Assembly (NCBI GenBank): GCA_016932165.1
Contig: JAFGDK010000034.1
Location: forward strand, 1 to 64,000
Source of the DNA: Anaerolineales bacterium
Lineage (GTDB): Bacteria > Chloroflexota > Anaerolineae > Anaerolineales > UBA11579
DNA: 64,000 nt
Reading direction: 5' to 3'
Shown: positions 46,763 through 57,026 of the stretch, in pieces
How the letters are laid out: every line of letters starts with the position of its first letter
Numbering within the stretch: the first letter of the stretch is position 1
The notes under the pieces: model-generated
Database searches by the model: none
The model's input: only the letters and a program-made list of their open reading frames with translations
What the model was told of the DNA's origin: nothing
Position numbers and translations under genes: made by a program

Positions 46763-48193
46763 ATGACTGAATCCAAACCCACGCAATTGTCGTTCTGGTT
46801 CAAGCTTGCCTTTGGCGCAGGCGAGTTCGGCCCTTCCTCGATTGGGATGATGCGCTCGCTGTTCTATGTGATCTACCTGACCGACACAGTGGGACTCGAC
46901 CCGCAGTTGGCTTCGCTTGGCGCCATGATCGGGCTGATCTGGGATTCGATCAACGACCCGCTGGTGGGGATGTTCTCAGATCGGGTGCAAACGCGTTGGG
47001 GACGGCGGCGGCCGTTCTTGCTGTTCTTCTCGATCCCATTCGGGATCACCTCAGTTTTGTTGTGGACAGCGCCGAACTGGGAAAGCGAGATCGCCCTGAC
47101 CGTGTATGTCACCGTGGCATTCATGCTGGTCGATACCTTCGGAACCCTGCTCTCGGTCCCTTATCTCTCGCTGATCCCGGACCTGACCCGGGATTATGAT
47201 GAACGCACCTCCCTGGCTGGTTTTAAGACAGCCTTTCAGTTGATCGGGTCACTTTCGGTAGTCATCGCTACACCAATGCTCGTTGACGCGGCGATCGAAG
47301 CCGGGTTTCCCTCAAGCCGTGGGGTAATTCAAACCGCAACCGTGTTAGGAGTACTCAGCGCATTGATGTTTCTGGTGGTCTTTTTCTCAGTCCGCGAGAG
47401 GCATACAATCCCCATAACTGAGGAGATGTCCATCCCCAAGATGCTCAAACTGGCCTGGCGTAATATCCCTTTCCGCTTTGTGGCTGGTATCTTCCTGCTC
47501 AACTGGACGATCCTCGACATGGTGGCGGTCGTCTTTCCCTTCTATCTGCTCTATTGGATTGCCGAGGGTGACATGCTGGTCAAGGCGCACCTCTTTGGGG
47601 TTGATCTAGCCCTCGAGTCTGCCTTCTTTGGCGCCTTGATGCTGGTGACGATGATTTCCGTGCCCTTTTGGATGTGGCTATCAAAACGGCGAAACAAGCA
47701 GCATGCCTATACTGCCGGGATGCTGGTCCTGGCATCTGTACTTCTGGCAATCTTCTTCGTCCAACCAGGTCAAATCGATTTGCTGCTGGTACTGGGAGCT
47801 CTGGCAGGCTTCGGCGTTGCCTCAGCCTATGTGCTGCCAGACGCCATGTTCCCGGATATTATCGAGTGGGATGAACTGCGCGCCCGGCAGCGTCAGGAAG
47901 GCATCTATTATGGTGCGCGCGCCTTCCTGCGCAAGCTCGCCACTGCTTTGGTAATCTTTTTTGTGTTACAGCTGTTGGGACTTTCCGGGTACCAGAACCC
48001 GCCCATAGACTCGACCTTCTACCAGCAGCCCGAGAGTGCTTTGCTCACTATCCGAATCCTGATTTCGGTGGTAGGCGGGGGATTGTTGCTGCTCTCTGCC
48101 CTGATTGCCTGGTTCAACCCCCTGACGAGAGAGAAGAACGCCCGGATTCAATCCCTGCTGGAACGCAGAAAAAACAAGTCTGGTGCGGAATGA
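46763..48193 (+). CDS. MFS transporter, GPH type
   Basis: FGAGEFGPSSIGMMRSLFYVIYLTDTVGLDP...DSINDPLVGMFSDRVQTRWGRRRPFLLF. Confidence 0.9.
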   Translation: MTESKPTQLSFWFKLAFGAGEFGPSSIGMMRSLFYVIYLTDTVGLDPQLASLGAMIGLIWDSINDPLVGMFSDRVQTRWGRRRPFLLFFSIPFGITSVLLWTAPNWESEIALTVYVTVAFMLVDTFGTLLSVPYLSLIPDLTRDYDERTSLAGFKTAFQLIGSLSVVIATPMLVDAAIEAGFPSSRGVIQTATVLGVLSALMFLVVFFSVRERHTIPITEEMSIPKMLKLAWRNIPFRFVAGIFLLNWTILDMVAVVFPFYLLYWIAEGDMLVKAHLFGVDLALESAFFGALMLVTMISVPFWMWLSKRRNKQHAYTAGMLVLASVLLAIFFVQPGQIDLLLVLGALAGFGVASAYVLPDAMFPDIIEWDELRARQRQEGIYYGARAFLRKLATALVIFFVLQLLGLSGYQNPPIDSTFYQQPESALLTIRILISVVGGGLLLLSALIAWFNPLTREKNARIQSLLERRKNKSGAE

Positions 48194-48214
48194 GCACACG
48201 CATGTCACCTGCCC

Positions 48215-48937
48215 CTAATTTCCCCATCCGAGTGAGCCGAGCAAAGCCGCCAGCAGCGGGGTAATCAAAGGTGCCACTAGCAGCGCCGGTAGCAGGTTCC
48301 CCACCCGGATTTTTTTAATCTCCAGCAAGCTGCTGATCGCCAGGGCTGCCAAAATCACCCCCCCGGCGGCTGTCATTTCAGTAACCATTGCTTCGGACAG
48401 GAATGCATCGGCTGTCCCGGCAAGAAGGGTAATCCCACCCTGGTAAACCAGCAGCGGAATGATCGAAAACAAGACACCCACCCCCAATGTGGACGCAAAT
48501 GCCATGGCGGCAAAAAAGTCCAGGATCGATTTGATCAGCAAAAGGGTAAAATCACCGCTCAGGCCGTCCTGGATCGAACCTAGGATCGCCATCGGACCGA
48601 TGATGAACAGCAGAGAGGCTGTCGTCATCCCGACCACAAAGTTGGTCTCGGTGCTGCCATCCCCTCTGGCAAATCGTTTCTCCATCAAGGCAGAGAACCG
48701 CACCAGCCCCTCCTCGATCTGCCACCACTCGCCGAGCAAACCGCCAACCAACATCGCCAGCAATACTGTAATTGGGTTTTGCGTACCAAGGAACATCTGG
48801 ATGCCGATCATAAAGGTAAACAGGCCCAAAATGGCCATCACAGTATGCTTGACCCGCTCCGGCAGGCGGTTGCCGAAAAACAGCCCAATCCCGCCGCCAA
48901 TCAGCACCAGAATGATGTTCACAATCGTACCTGTCAT
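48215..48937 (-). CDS. DUF554 membrane protein
   Basis: MTGTIVNIILVLIGGGIGLFFGNRLPERVKHTVMAILGLFTFMIGIQM, typical DUF554 N-terminus. Confidence 0.88.
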   Translation of the reverse strand: MTGTIVNIILVLIGGGIGLFFGNRLPERVKHTVMAILGLFTFMIGIQMFLGTQNPITVLLAMLVGGLLGEWWQIEEGLVRFSALMEKRFARGDGSTETNFVVGMTTASLLFIIGPMAILGSIQDGLSGDFTLLLIKSILDFFAAMAFASTLGVGVLFSIIPLLVYQGGITLLAGTADAFLSEAMVTEMTAAGGVILAALAISSLLEIKKIRVGNLLPALLVAPLITPLLAALLGSLGWGN

Positions 48938-49035
48938 CTCTACTCCATCTTCCCAATCACAAACTTCCGCAAATTATACTGGGCTTTGCGACGAATGACA
49001 AAAATCAGGCAGATTTATTGTAGAATAGAACCAGG

Positions 49036-49614
49036 ATGGATAAGAAAACCTCCCTCTGGCAGACGATACTTCTCAGCATCCTGGGGACCGCGATCCTGAT
49101 CGGCGCAGTGCTGCTCGCTAGCCGTCAGCCGAGAGGACAAACCATCACCCTCCCTGAAGCACCGCCTGAAGCCGGCATCACTGTGGATGTGGATGGCGCG
49201 GTAGCCCTTCCTGGTGTCTACGAACTGCCCGCCGGCAGTCGTGTCGAGGATGCAATCGAAGCCGCCGGCGGGTTGCTCAATGAGGCGTATTCAGAGTCAT
49301 TGAACATGGCTGCACCTCTCTCAGACGGAACCAAGGTGCTGGTTCCCCTCCGTCCACCCGCGGCTGGGATCAGCCAGGATGATATCACTGCCTCCGATAC
49401 CACCGCTTACGGTTCCGGTTTCCCGATTAATATCAACACAGCCGACAAGAACACCCTCACCGCTCTGCCGGGCATCGGCGAGACCAAAGCCCAGGCGATT
49501 ATTGACTACCGCAACGAAAACGGACCCTTTACTCACCCGGAGCAGCTGATGGAGGTAAGCGGCATCGGTGAGGCAACCTACCAAAAACTCAAAGATCTGA
49601 TCACAATTTATTGA
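49036..49614 (+). CDS. ComEA-like protein (SLBB + helix-hairpin-helix)
   Basis: ITVDVDGAVALPGVYELPAGSRVEDAIEAAGG; INTADKNTLTALPGIGETKAQAIIDYRNENGPF. Confidence 0.92.
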   Translation: MDKKTSLWQTILLSILGTAILIGAVLLASRQPRGQTITLPEAPPEAGITVDVDGAVALPGVYELPAGSRVEDAIEAAGGLLNEAYSESLNMAAPLSDGTKVLVPLRPPAAGISQDDITASDTTAYGSGFPININTADKNTLTALPGIGETKAQAIIDYRNENGPFTHPEQLMEVSGIGEATYQKLKDLITIY

Positions 49615-49674
49615 CATATCCACTACCTTTCCTGATTCTCAATATAGGAAGCAGTTATTTCATGGAGGGCAATT

Positions 49675-50454
49675 TTGAAACTTGATGTAAATTGGGATAA
49701 TTATCGAGCCCAGGTGAAGGAAGCTAACCTGAGTGAAGCGCTCAAAGATGCGCTGCTGGCATACCTGGACGAATTAGCCGCCTTGCCCTTACAACCCAAT
49801 ACCATTAACCCGGGCTATATGAGCCTATGCATCTGGTGGCTGGTGGATGAAGTCTGCGCGAAAGAAACCCCCGAAACGTTTTGCTGGGAGATCTATCTCG
49901 ACCTCTCCAAGAAGTGGGCTGCCGATCGAGGAGAAATAGGGCAAAATGCAGTTGCCGCCATCGAGGTTCTAACGCCTTTGCTGGCAGCCCACTTCAACAA
50001 TGACGACAGCATCATCACCCTGAAAGAAATCACCGGAAACACCGTTTACTACGTGCTGTTCCTGAGTGATACGCTCAGCGAGCCGAAGAAATATTACGTA
50101 GCCCCCAACGCTAACTCACTTGCTGAGGCAACTTTCTCAAAAAATGCCTGGTACCGGGCAATCTACGCCGGAAACGCCCTTGTAGGGTTTGTGATGCTCC
50201 ACATGGATAAAAAAGCAGGCAAGTACATGGTCTGGCGATTGATGATTGGAGAACCTTTCCACAGCCGTGGGTATGGGCGCAAAGCGATGGAAGCGGTGAT
50301 CGAATATGTGCGCGGCTTGCCGAACGCGCAGGAACTGACCCTCAGCTACGGACTGGGTCCCGGCAGCCCGGAAGGATTCTACAAGAAACTGGGCTTCATC
50401 CCTACCGGTGAGGAAGATTTCGGCGAGGTGTACGCCAGTCTCAGTCTTAAGTAG
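49675..50454 (+). CDS. GNAT family N-acetyltransferase (TTG start)
   Basis: YRAIYAGNALVGFVMLHM...WRLMIGEPFHSRGYGRKAMEAVIEYV; TTG start after SD GGAGGG. Confidence 0.85.
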   Translation: MKLDVNWDNYRAQVKEANLSEALKDALLAYLDELAALPLQPNTINPGYMSLCIWWLVDEVCAKETPETFCWEIYLDLSKKWAADRGEIGQNAVAAIEVLTPLLAAHFNNDDSIITLKEITGNTVYYVLFLSDTLSEPKKYYVAPNANSLAEATFSKNAWYRAIYAGNALVGFVMLHMDKKAGKYMVWRLMIGEPFHSRGYGRKAMEAVIEYVRGLPNAQELTLSYGLGPGSPEGFYKKLGFIPTGEEDFGEVYASLSLK

Positions 50455-50511
50455 AGATTACTTGGATCAATTTCTGCACTTTCCATTTTTAAAACTAACT
50501 GCTCTATTGAG

Positions 50512-50547
50512 GGGGGATAGATAGCCAACTGTAACAATCTATTCCCC
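50512..50547 (+). terminator. Probable intrinsic terminator
   Basis: 11-bp stem GGGGGATAGAT/ATCTATTCCCC (one G-U), followed by TAGTTAGCTTTT. Confidence 0.5.
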
Positions 50548-51096
50548 TAGTTAGCTTTTAATTCAATCCTTCAGGCCAAGCAGCTCTCTCCCTTGCACGC
50601 TCCCGGTTTATACCAGTAATATCTGGCAATTGGGTGCAATCAAATTCTCAAGAATCCAGTCACAATCGATCGTTGATCTGATTTTTTCCATCCAAATACC
50701 ACCCTTGTTTTCCTCAAACCCACCCCAGCCTCTACCGGGCGGGTTAATCGTGTGAGGAAGCGCTGCCTCCTCGCACTTCTGATCCCCTTCCCTGGCTTGC
50801 ATCAACCAAGACTGCCTTTCCCTACCTGTAGCTGGGGAAGCGGTCTGGAGATGGGGTTGAAACTTCTTTGCCATCAGTCAATATCATCAATAATTGATTA
50901 CACCCTGGGAACTTGTCCTCCGGCAGGTAACCAGAAACTCTGGTAAAATTTCAGGGTTATAGTATTTGTTGCTGCCCTCAACCCAACCAATGTCCGCAAT
51001 ATTACCGTTGTAGAGAAGTCTCACAACTAACAATCAAGTTGTGAATGAAATCAGCCTATTAAAAGGCATACTTATTAATAATTGATAGGAAGAAAT

Positions 51097-52158
51097 ATGA
51101 ACAACGAACAATCAGCAGATAAAAAACAATCTTTTTGGTCTACCCTTCCAGGCATCCTGACAACCCTTTCAGGTCTGGTTGTCGCCATTACAGGTTTGGT
51201 AACCGTCTTTATCAATCTGGATGCTCAGGGAAGCGCTGATATCCCCCCAACCAGGGTTGAGCAAACTACTGCGCCCACACAAGCCGTAGTGCTTCCAGAA
51301 CCAACTGTGACAGATGCACCAGAAGAGTCACCAACACCTACGCTTGAAATTATCCAGCCAACTACTCCTCCAACCCCAACTACCGCATTAGTGGTGCACT
51401 CCATAATCCCGGAAGAACCGGGAAACATTTCATGGTATCTGGATTCATCCTCACTGCTGTATGCCAATGAGGGCCGGGCTACTGCCGATGATTTCCTTAA
51501 TATGCCTTTCGAACGCCCCTTTACCTCCCAGGGAATGTCTTATGTCGGCTATGTGGATATTAACCGCGTGGAGATCAGTTCTCAAAAAACTTTCATTTAC
51601 GTTTCAATCGGCGTTGAGGAAACCCCTCCCCAGGGTGCAGAGGTTTACTACGGCGTGGAGTTGGATGTTGACATGGACGGGCGGGGGGACTGGCTGATCT
51701 ACGGCCTGGTTCCTCCAGACAGCGAGTGGACGGTTTCTGGCGTGCAGGTCTATGAAGATAGTGATGATAATGTCGGCGGTCCATCTCCGATTACATCCAA
51801 CAACGGTATCTCCTCCAATGGGTACGAGACCCGTTTGTTCGACTCAGGAGTAGGTGCCAATGATCCTGATTTGGCCTGGATCCGGCGTTCCCCGGAGAAA
51901 GGGAACCATATCCAGATCGCGTTTAAGCTTTCCTTGATTGATAACGCCAAAAGGTTCCTCTGGAGCGCCTGGACGGATGCCGGACCGAGAGAACCAGCCT
52001 GGTTTGATTACAATGATTACTTCACGCTTGAACAGGCCGGCTCCCCTATCCTGGATGCAAACGAATATCCGCTGAATGGGTTGGCTCTGGTGGATAATAC
52101 CTGCCGTTGGCCTTATGGCTTCAAAGCCAGCGGTGATGAGCCGGGGATTTGCCCCTGA
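51097..52158 (+). CDS. Membrane-anchored extracellular hypothetical protein with Pro/Thr-rich linker
   Basis: FWSTLPGILTTLSGLVVAITGLVTVFI anchor; TPTLEIIQPTTPPTPTT linker; globular C-terminus. Confidence 0.75.
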   Translation: MNNEQSADKKQSFWSTLPGILTTLSGLVVAITGLVTVFINLDAQGSADIPPTRVEQTTAPTQAVVLPEPTVTDAPEESPTPTLEIIQPTTPPTPTTALVVHSIIPEEPGNISWYLDSSSLLYANEGRATADDFLNMPFERPFTSQGMSYVGYVDINRVEISSQKTFIYVSIGVEETPPQGAEVYYGVELDVDMDGRGDWLIYGLVPPDSEWTVSGVQVYEDSDDNVGGPSPITSNNGISSNGYETRLFDSGVGANDPDLAWIRRSPEKGNHIQIAFKLSLIDNAKRFLWSAWTDAGPREPAWFDYNDYFTLEQAGSPILDANEYPLNGLALVDNTCRWPYGFKASGDEPGICP

Positions 52159-52334
52159 ACCTATCTAAAAGAATTCAACCGCTCAAACCAGGCGAAACAC
52201 TTCTAATATTCTCTTTTTTACATAGGAGACAAAGATCACCGCTTGAAACAACCCTGTTGATTCAACACCCTTCCCCCATCATGCCGAATCTGGGGTCTGT
52301 CATATTTAAATAAATCTTTCCTTATCGCGATGGC

Positions 52335-52904
52335 TCACCCATAGATCGACCCGTCCGGGAGCACATCTTCCGGGGCGATCGGATCTGCCAGCAAGCTGAA
52401 CTGCCAGGTGCAGTAACAGCCTTCGGGACGAATATCCGGGGGGCAGAAGATCACCTCGGTTTTGATCCGGGGGTCTATCGTGTGGGCAAAGAAGGCGTAT
52501 TCCACCATCCCAACCGATTTGCATGGGAAATCCGGCAGGCCTTTGCGCTCCCGGGCTACCTGTACCCGGCACTCTTTCATTTCGAACCTGAGCACATCCG
52601 GGGCAGAACGATAGATTTCTTGTTCATTGATCCGGGCATACAGCCGGTACCGCAAGGCTTGATCCAGAGCATCAATCCCGCCACCCGGTTGGAGGTTTAA
52701 ACGCCTCATGATCCGTTTCGCTTCCAATTGGGTAAAGATTTTCCAAGCCCGCTGGTCCATCTTAAGGGCGGCTTCCATACCAAATTCTTTCTCGACTGCT
52801 TGGAACCATAGGCCATCATGCGCCAGCCAGTTCTTGGCTGCGTCCTCCAACAGATCGACAAGGGTTTCCTTGTCCAACGCCAACAAGTTATCTCGCTCAG
52901 GCAT
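52335..52904 (-). CDS. DUF6125/L-2-amino-thiazoline-4-carboxylic acid hydrolase-like protein
   Basis: AKNWLAHDGLWFQAVEKEFGMEAALKMDQRAWKIFTQLEAKRIMRRL; SD GGAGCAGGGT before ATG 52904. Confidence 0.65.
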   Translation of the reverse strand: MPERDNLLALDKETLVDLLEDAAKNWLAHDGLWFQAVEKEFGMEAALKMDQRAWKIFTQLEAKRIMRRLNLQPGGGIDALDQALRYRLYARINEQEIYRSAPDVLRFEMKECRVQVARERKGLPDFPCKSVGMVEYAFFAHTIDPRIKTEVIFCPPDIRPEGCYCTWQFSLLADPIAPEDVLPDGSIYG

Positions 52905-53018
52905 ACCCTGCTCCTTTAATTCCATCTTCAATGAACTTATCCTGATTATACCCAATCATCTTAAAAGACCCTATCGATAAATCCTTGAGCAGCAAAACGG
53001 CCATCAAAACACCCCATA

Positions 53019-55262
53019 CTAATCGAGATCAAACCCAATCTCATCCAGATAGATCTTGCCATCCACCGGATCATCAAATACAAACCGAATCTGCTTGATT
53101 CCTGTCAGCGACAATGAAGGGTTTTCCTCTAGAAAATCTTGCAGAGGGATCCTATAACCCTGGAACACCGGCTCGCTTTCATTCTCATAATATTCTTCAT
53201 TCCACAACGCGATCCGGCTAATTTCCGCCGGGAACTGGGTTTGGAGCGGCAAAATCTGCGATAACCGGATCACGGCTCGCTCTCCATGCAAGTCAGTCAA
53301 TACCACACTGAAATCCAACCCGTGATCCACTTCATCTCCACTCCGCCCATCCGCCACAAGAAATACCAATTTACTTTTGGGCGAGAGCGGCCAGTCAAAG
53401 CTGGGTGGCAGTTCAATGGCATAATAGCCCTCTAAAGAACGCCAACCCAGGTAAGCGGCATGATTGTCCTGCCGGTTCCCGCTTCTGAAGCGCGGGGCTC
53501 TTTCGCTCCAGGTGGAAAGCCCAGCGGCCACCGCTCTTGCCCCGGGATATGAAAGCGTAACCGGATCAAGGTCATCCTCAAAATCCGCCACCAATTTAAC
53601 CCCGTAATCCTCATAGCGTGTAATGTATCCAGTCTGTGGCAGCCAGTTTCCAGCCGCGCGGTAATCTTCATACATTTCCCGATAGATCATTTGGTCGTGA
53701 AGCACAGATTCAAGGAAGCCGCTAATCAACACTTTTGCTGCCTGTTGCTGTTCTTCAGATGTCAACAGCGCTCTCCGGTTAAGGAAAACGCCTCGCACAC
53801 CGGGGTAATCTTGTGCTCCCCAGGTGGTGTTGAATTGGCTGTGATTGGCGCGGTAGAGGTACACCGCCGATTTGAATGCGCCACTTTCCGAATCTGCGAA
53901 AGAGGTTCGCTGGTACTGCCCAATCCCGTCAAAATAATACAGGTCTGCATCGTGGGATCCTTGCAGAACCAGATAGCTGGTGTCCACCAGCGGGTTGGGA
54001 TGGTCTGCCGGCAGCCACTGCTGGTCCACCGGTGCAATCGCCACCACTGCTTTGATCCCATAATCATACTCCCAGCGGATGTGGGCATTGTTGGGATAAC
54101 GGGATAGCTGGTTGAAAGTAGCTGCCAATGCTGCCGCTTCTCCCCCGCGGGAATGTCCGATCAAGGCAATCTTTTCAAGGTCAACCTGCTGGTAGAATGG
54201 CGATTCCGGGTCCAGGTGCCACCCCTCCCACACGGCAAGATGTTCCAGCAGCATCCAGGCACGTGCGTCATTCTCTCCACTGGATTTTCCTGGAATTCCT
54301 CCATTAAGAAAATTCTGGTCCACTGAGACAACAATAAATCCCCGGCTGGCAAGCAGTTCCCCCAGGTAGGCATAACCCGGATCTGAAAAATCAGCCAGGT
54401 TGTGATTGCCATGCACGATCAACACCAGCGGAAACGGCCCCATCCCCTGGGGATACCAGACGCGCCCATTTAGGGGAAAAGCGCTTTCATCAAAACCAAA
54501 GAAGAATTTGCGTAAGCGCCCGTTCCAATCGGAATAGGTCACATAAGGAGAAGCATCCACCGTCTCAGTTACCAGATCCACATCTGCGGCAAACTCTTCA
54601 CGTTGCCGATCGGTACCGCTGCCGTAGGTCAGATAGCCGACCGGATAAGCGCCGGGCAGCGAAGGATCGGGCCCGCTGATCTGCGGCTTTCCCAGCTTGA
54701 TCTCAACAGGTAATTTAGCCGCTTCACTGCCTGGAGAGAAAATATAATACCCCTCAACAGCCAGGATACCCACGCCGATGGCGGTAAATAATCCCAGCAT
54801 GATCTGCTTGCGCAAGGGCGCTGAACCCCATTCCCGGAGAATACCGGGAACTCCAATCCCGACCAGCACCGCCCCCAACACCAGCCCAAGATTGAAGAGC
54901 CAATGCAGCCAGGTGCGGTCTCCCCACACCTGCAGCCCGATCACCACCCCAGCGATGACAGCTGCCCACAGGATCAGCGGCAGCCTGAGCAGCATTCGCA
55001 GCAACCAGCTGCCCAACGCAAGTGCAAGCAAATAGGCAAGCGCCGCCAGTGCCGCCGGAATTACCAGATCTACCAGCAAGCCGTAACCACTGTGAGCATC
55101 CACACCATAGTAGCCTGCCAAAATCAAAACCAGCAAGCCCACGGTGACAGCCGGCCCGCTTACCCAGCCGGGAGACAGGCGCAACCCAGCCCACCAGCCA
55201 TCCCACCGGTCTAAGTTGAATGAGGTCTTGATCTTATTCCACAAATCAAACAGGTTCCGCAT
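53019..55262 (-). CDS. Multi-TM N-terminus fused to alpha/beta hydrolase
   Basis: N-terminal hydrophobic helices; FPLVLIVHGNHNL, nucleophile elbow IALIGHSRGGEAAA. Confidence 0.8.
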   Translation of the reverse strand: MRNLFDLWNKIKTSFNLDRWDGWWAGLRLSPGWVSGPAVTVGLLVLILAGYYGVDAHSGYGLLVDLVIPAALAALAYLLALALGSWLLRMLLRLPLILWAAVIAGVVIGLQVWGDRTWLHWLFNLGLVLGAVLVGIGVPGILREWGSAPLRKQIMLGLFTAIGVGILAVEGYYIFSPGSEAAKLPVEIKLGKPQISGPDPSLPGAYPVGYLTYGSGTDRQREEFAADVDLVTETVDASPYVTYSDWNGRLRKFFFGFDESAFPLNGRVWYPQGMGPFPLVLIVHGNHNLADFSDPGYAYLGELLASRGFIVVSVDQNFLNGGIPGKSSGENDARAWMLLEHLAVWEGWHLDPESPFYQQVDLEKIALIGHSRGGEAAALAATFNQLSRYPNNAHIRWEYDYGIKAVVAIAPVDQQWLPADHPNPLVDTSYLVLQGSHDADLYYFDGIGQYQRTSFADSESGAFKSAVYLYRANHSQFNTTWGAQDYPGVRGVFLNRRALLTSEEQQQAAKVLISGFLESVLHDQMIYREMYEDYRAAGNWLPQTGYITRYEDYGVKLVADFEDDLDPVTLSYPGARAVAAGLSTWSERAPRFRSGNRQDNHAAYLGWRSLEGYYAIELPPSFDWPLSPKSKLVFLVADGRSGDEVDHGLDFSVVLTDLHGERAVIRLSQILPLQTQFPAEISRIALWNEEYYENESEPVFQGYRIPLQDFLEENPSLSLTGIKQIRFVFDDPVDGKIYLDEIGFDLD

Positions 55263-55271
55263 TGTTGTTTA

Positions 55272-57026
55272 TTAGGGGGTGTAACCCGCCGGGATACCCA
55301 GGTTCCCCCAATCGCTGGCTGAATAAATCTGCCGCAAGAAACGATCCCGTTCTTCCCCCAGCAGGTAGAGCGGCTTAGAAAAGTCCTCAAAATAGATAGC
55401 GATGATCTCTGTGCTCAGGTGCCGACTATCGTAGATGGTATGCCGGGCGATGATTGCCCTTGAGGTATTCTCGCTGATCAACAACTGGTCAAAGAATAGA
55501 TTCCCCAAACCATACATCACCATGCTGTCGGAATAGAACGACAGCCCATGGGACTGGTGAGCCTGACTGCCGGAGACAATATCTGCCCCAGCATCAGCAG
55601 TGAATTGAAAATCTGCGATCATCTCAGGCGAGGGCCGGAATGAGTACACTTCTTGGTGCTGGAAGGTCATTATCACCAGGTAACCCTCAGCTTTCAACCG
55701 GGCGATCTCACTCGAAATAAGATCAAAATCGCAGTCCACCGCCCCCGGAAGCCCCCGCACGGATGAGGTATAGGAGCCGCCTTTGCCGTTGCAGCCAATG
55801 AAGGCGATCTTGTTGGCGTTGTGCTCCATGGTGATCGGCAGCCGCCCCTGTTCAGGTGTGCGGCCGCCGCCGTAATACTGCCAGCCTTCAGCATCGTATA
55901 AATCAAAAGTATGCAGGGTTGCCTCGGTTCCCCAATCATTGAAATGATCTCCGGTCAGTTCGACCACATCTGTGCCAATATCCTCCAACAGCTCCATGTA
56001 TTTATCTGCACTGCAAAATACCAAGCGATCATTGACAGGTTCTGGCGGTGGGCAGCTTTCTGCAAAAGGCACCTCATTGCTGATGTGGAGGATATCCGCT
56101 TCTCGCAGCATAGGTCCGATCTCACCGGATGGGTGCAATACACCTTTGTCTTCCATCTGGTAAGCGGTCGCCCGGACAAGCGCCGTAACCCCGGTCAGCA
56201 CCACGGTTGTTAATTTCCCTGCATCCCTGTTTAAAATCGACGGCAACTCCTCTGCCAGCGCAGAGGCCAGTTGGTCAACCAACTCAGCAGGTTCTCCATT
56301 CAGGCTTACCGGCACACTTAGCCGATAATTTGTGGGATCAAAATCCTTCCAAATCGGCGATTGACCATCCACCGCAATTACTTTCAGCTTGGGGGTCAAT
56401 TCCTCAAATGGCACCAAAGCCCAGGCTGGCGCATTCGCCCACACGGCAGATACCAATTGATCCTCAGCCACCACCCGGACAAAACTCCCTTTCGGTTCTC
56501 CCCAAAAACGTGAGAAAACCGTCCTGGTGCGTTCAGTCAGATACAGGTTGCCAGTCGCAAGATAACCTTCCACCTGTCCCTGCCAGGCCTGGATTAATTT
56601 TTCCGAATTGATCTCATCTGTCAGGGTAGGAAAAGGCGCTGCCAGGGCATACACCAATGCAGAGACCTGCTGCCCCTGAGAACCTGTGTCCAGAAGCAGA
56701 TCAGCCCGCCCTGGATCTGAAACTCTCTCAATGGCTGCCGGTACAACCACACCCTGCATGATCTCGTCGGGCAGATAAGGCGCTACCCACAGTTTGTACA
56801 GCGCATTTGGCTGAGTTTCCTCCGGGGCAGGGGTAACAACCGTTTCCTGCACGTTACTGATCGGCATCGTCGGCCAGACCACCTCAGGAGAAGGCGCCAG
56901 TGCCGTCAAAGCTGCCGGCAGGTCTATCGTCGGTGTCGGTGGCAGGAACCAGGTGGTTGGCGCACACGCTGACGCAACCACAACCGCAATCACTAACCAT
57001 AGACCTACACCAAGCCGTTGTTTCAC
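55272..57026 (-). CDS. CapA family (PGA_cap metallophosphatase-like) lipoprotein
   Basis: VVELTGDHFNDWGTEATLHTFDLYDAEGWQYYGGG; DFQFTADAGADIVSGSQAHQSHGLSFYSDSMVMYGLGNLFFDQ; lipobox VASAC. Confidence 0.85.
   Translation of the reverse strand: MKQRLGVGLWLVIAVVVASACAPTTWFLPPTPTIDLPAALTALAPSPEVVWPTMPISNVQETVVTPAPEETQPNALYKLWVAPYLPDEIMQGVVVPAAIERVSDPGRADLLLDTGSQGQQVSALVYALAAPFPTLTDEINSEKLIQAWQGQVEGYLATGNLYLTERTRTVFSRFWGEPKGSFVRVVAEDQLVSAVWANAPAWALVPFEELTPKLKVIAVDGQSPIWKDFDPTNYRLSVPVSLNGEPAELVDQLASALAEELPSILNRDAGKLTTVVLTGVTALVRATAYQMEDKGVLHPSGEIGPMLREADILHISNEVPFAESCPPPEPVNDRLVFCSADKYMELLEDIGTDVVELTGDHFNDWGTEATLHTFDLYDAEGWQYYGGGRTPEQGRLPITMEHNANKIAFIGCNGKGGSYTSSVRGLPGAVDCDFDLISSEIARLKAEGYLVIMTFQHQEVYSFRPSPEMIADFQFTADAGADIVSGSQAHQSHGLSFYSDSMVMYGLGNLFFDQLLISENTSRAIIARHTIYDSRHLSTEIIAIYFEDFSKPLYLLGEERDRFLRQIYSASDWGNLGIPAGYTP

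Noticed and set aside
50608-50874. 88-aa minus-strand ORF
   Set aside because: No motifs, atypical composition (PGRGWGGFEENKGG), weak initiation context; judged non-coding.
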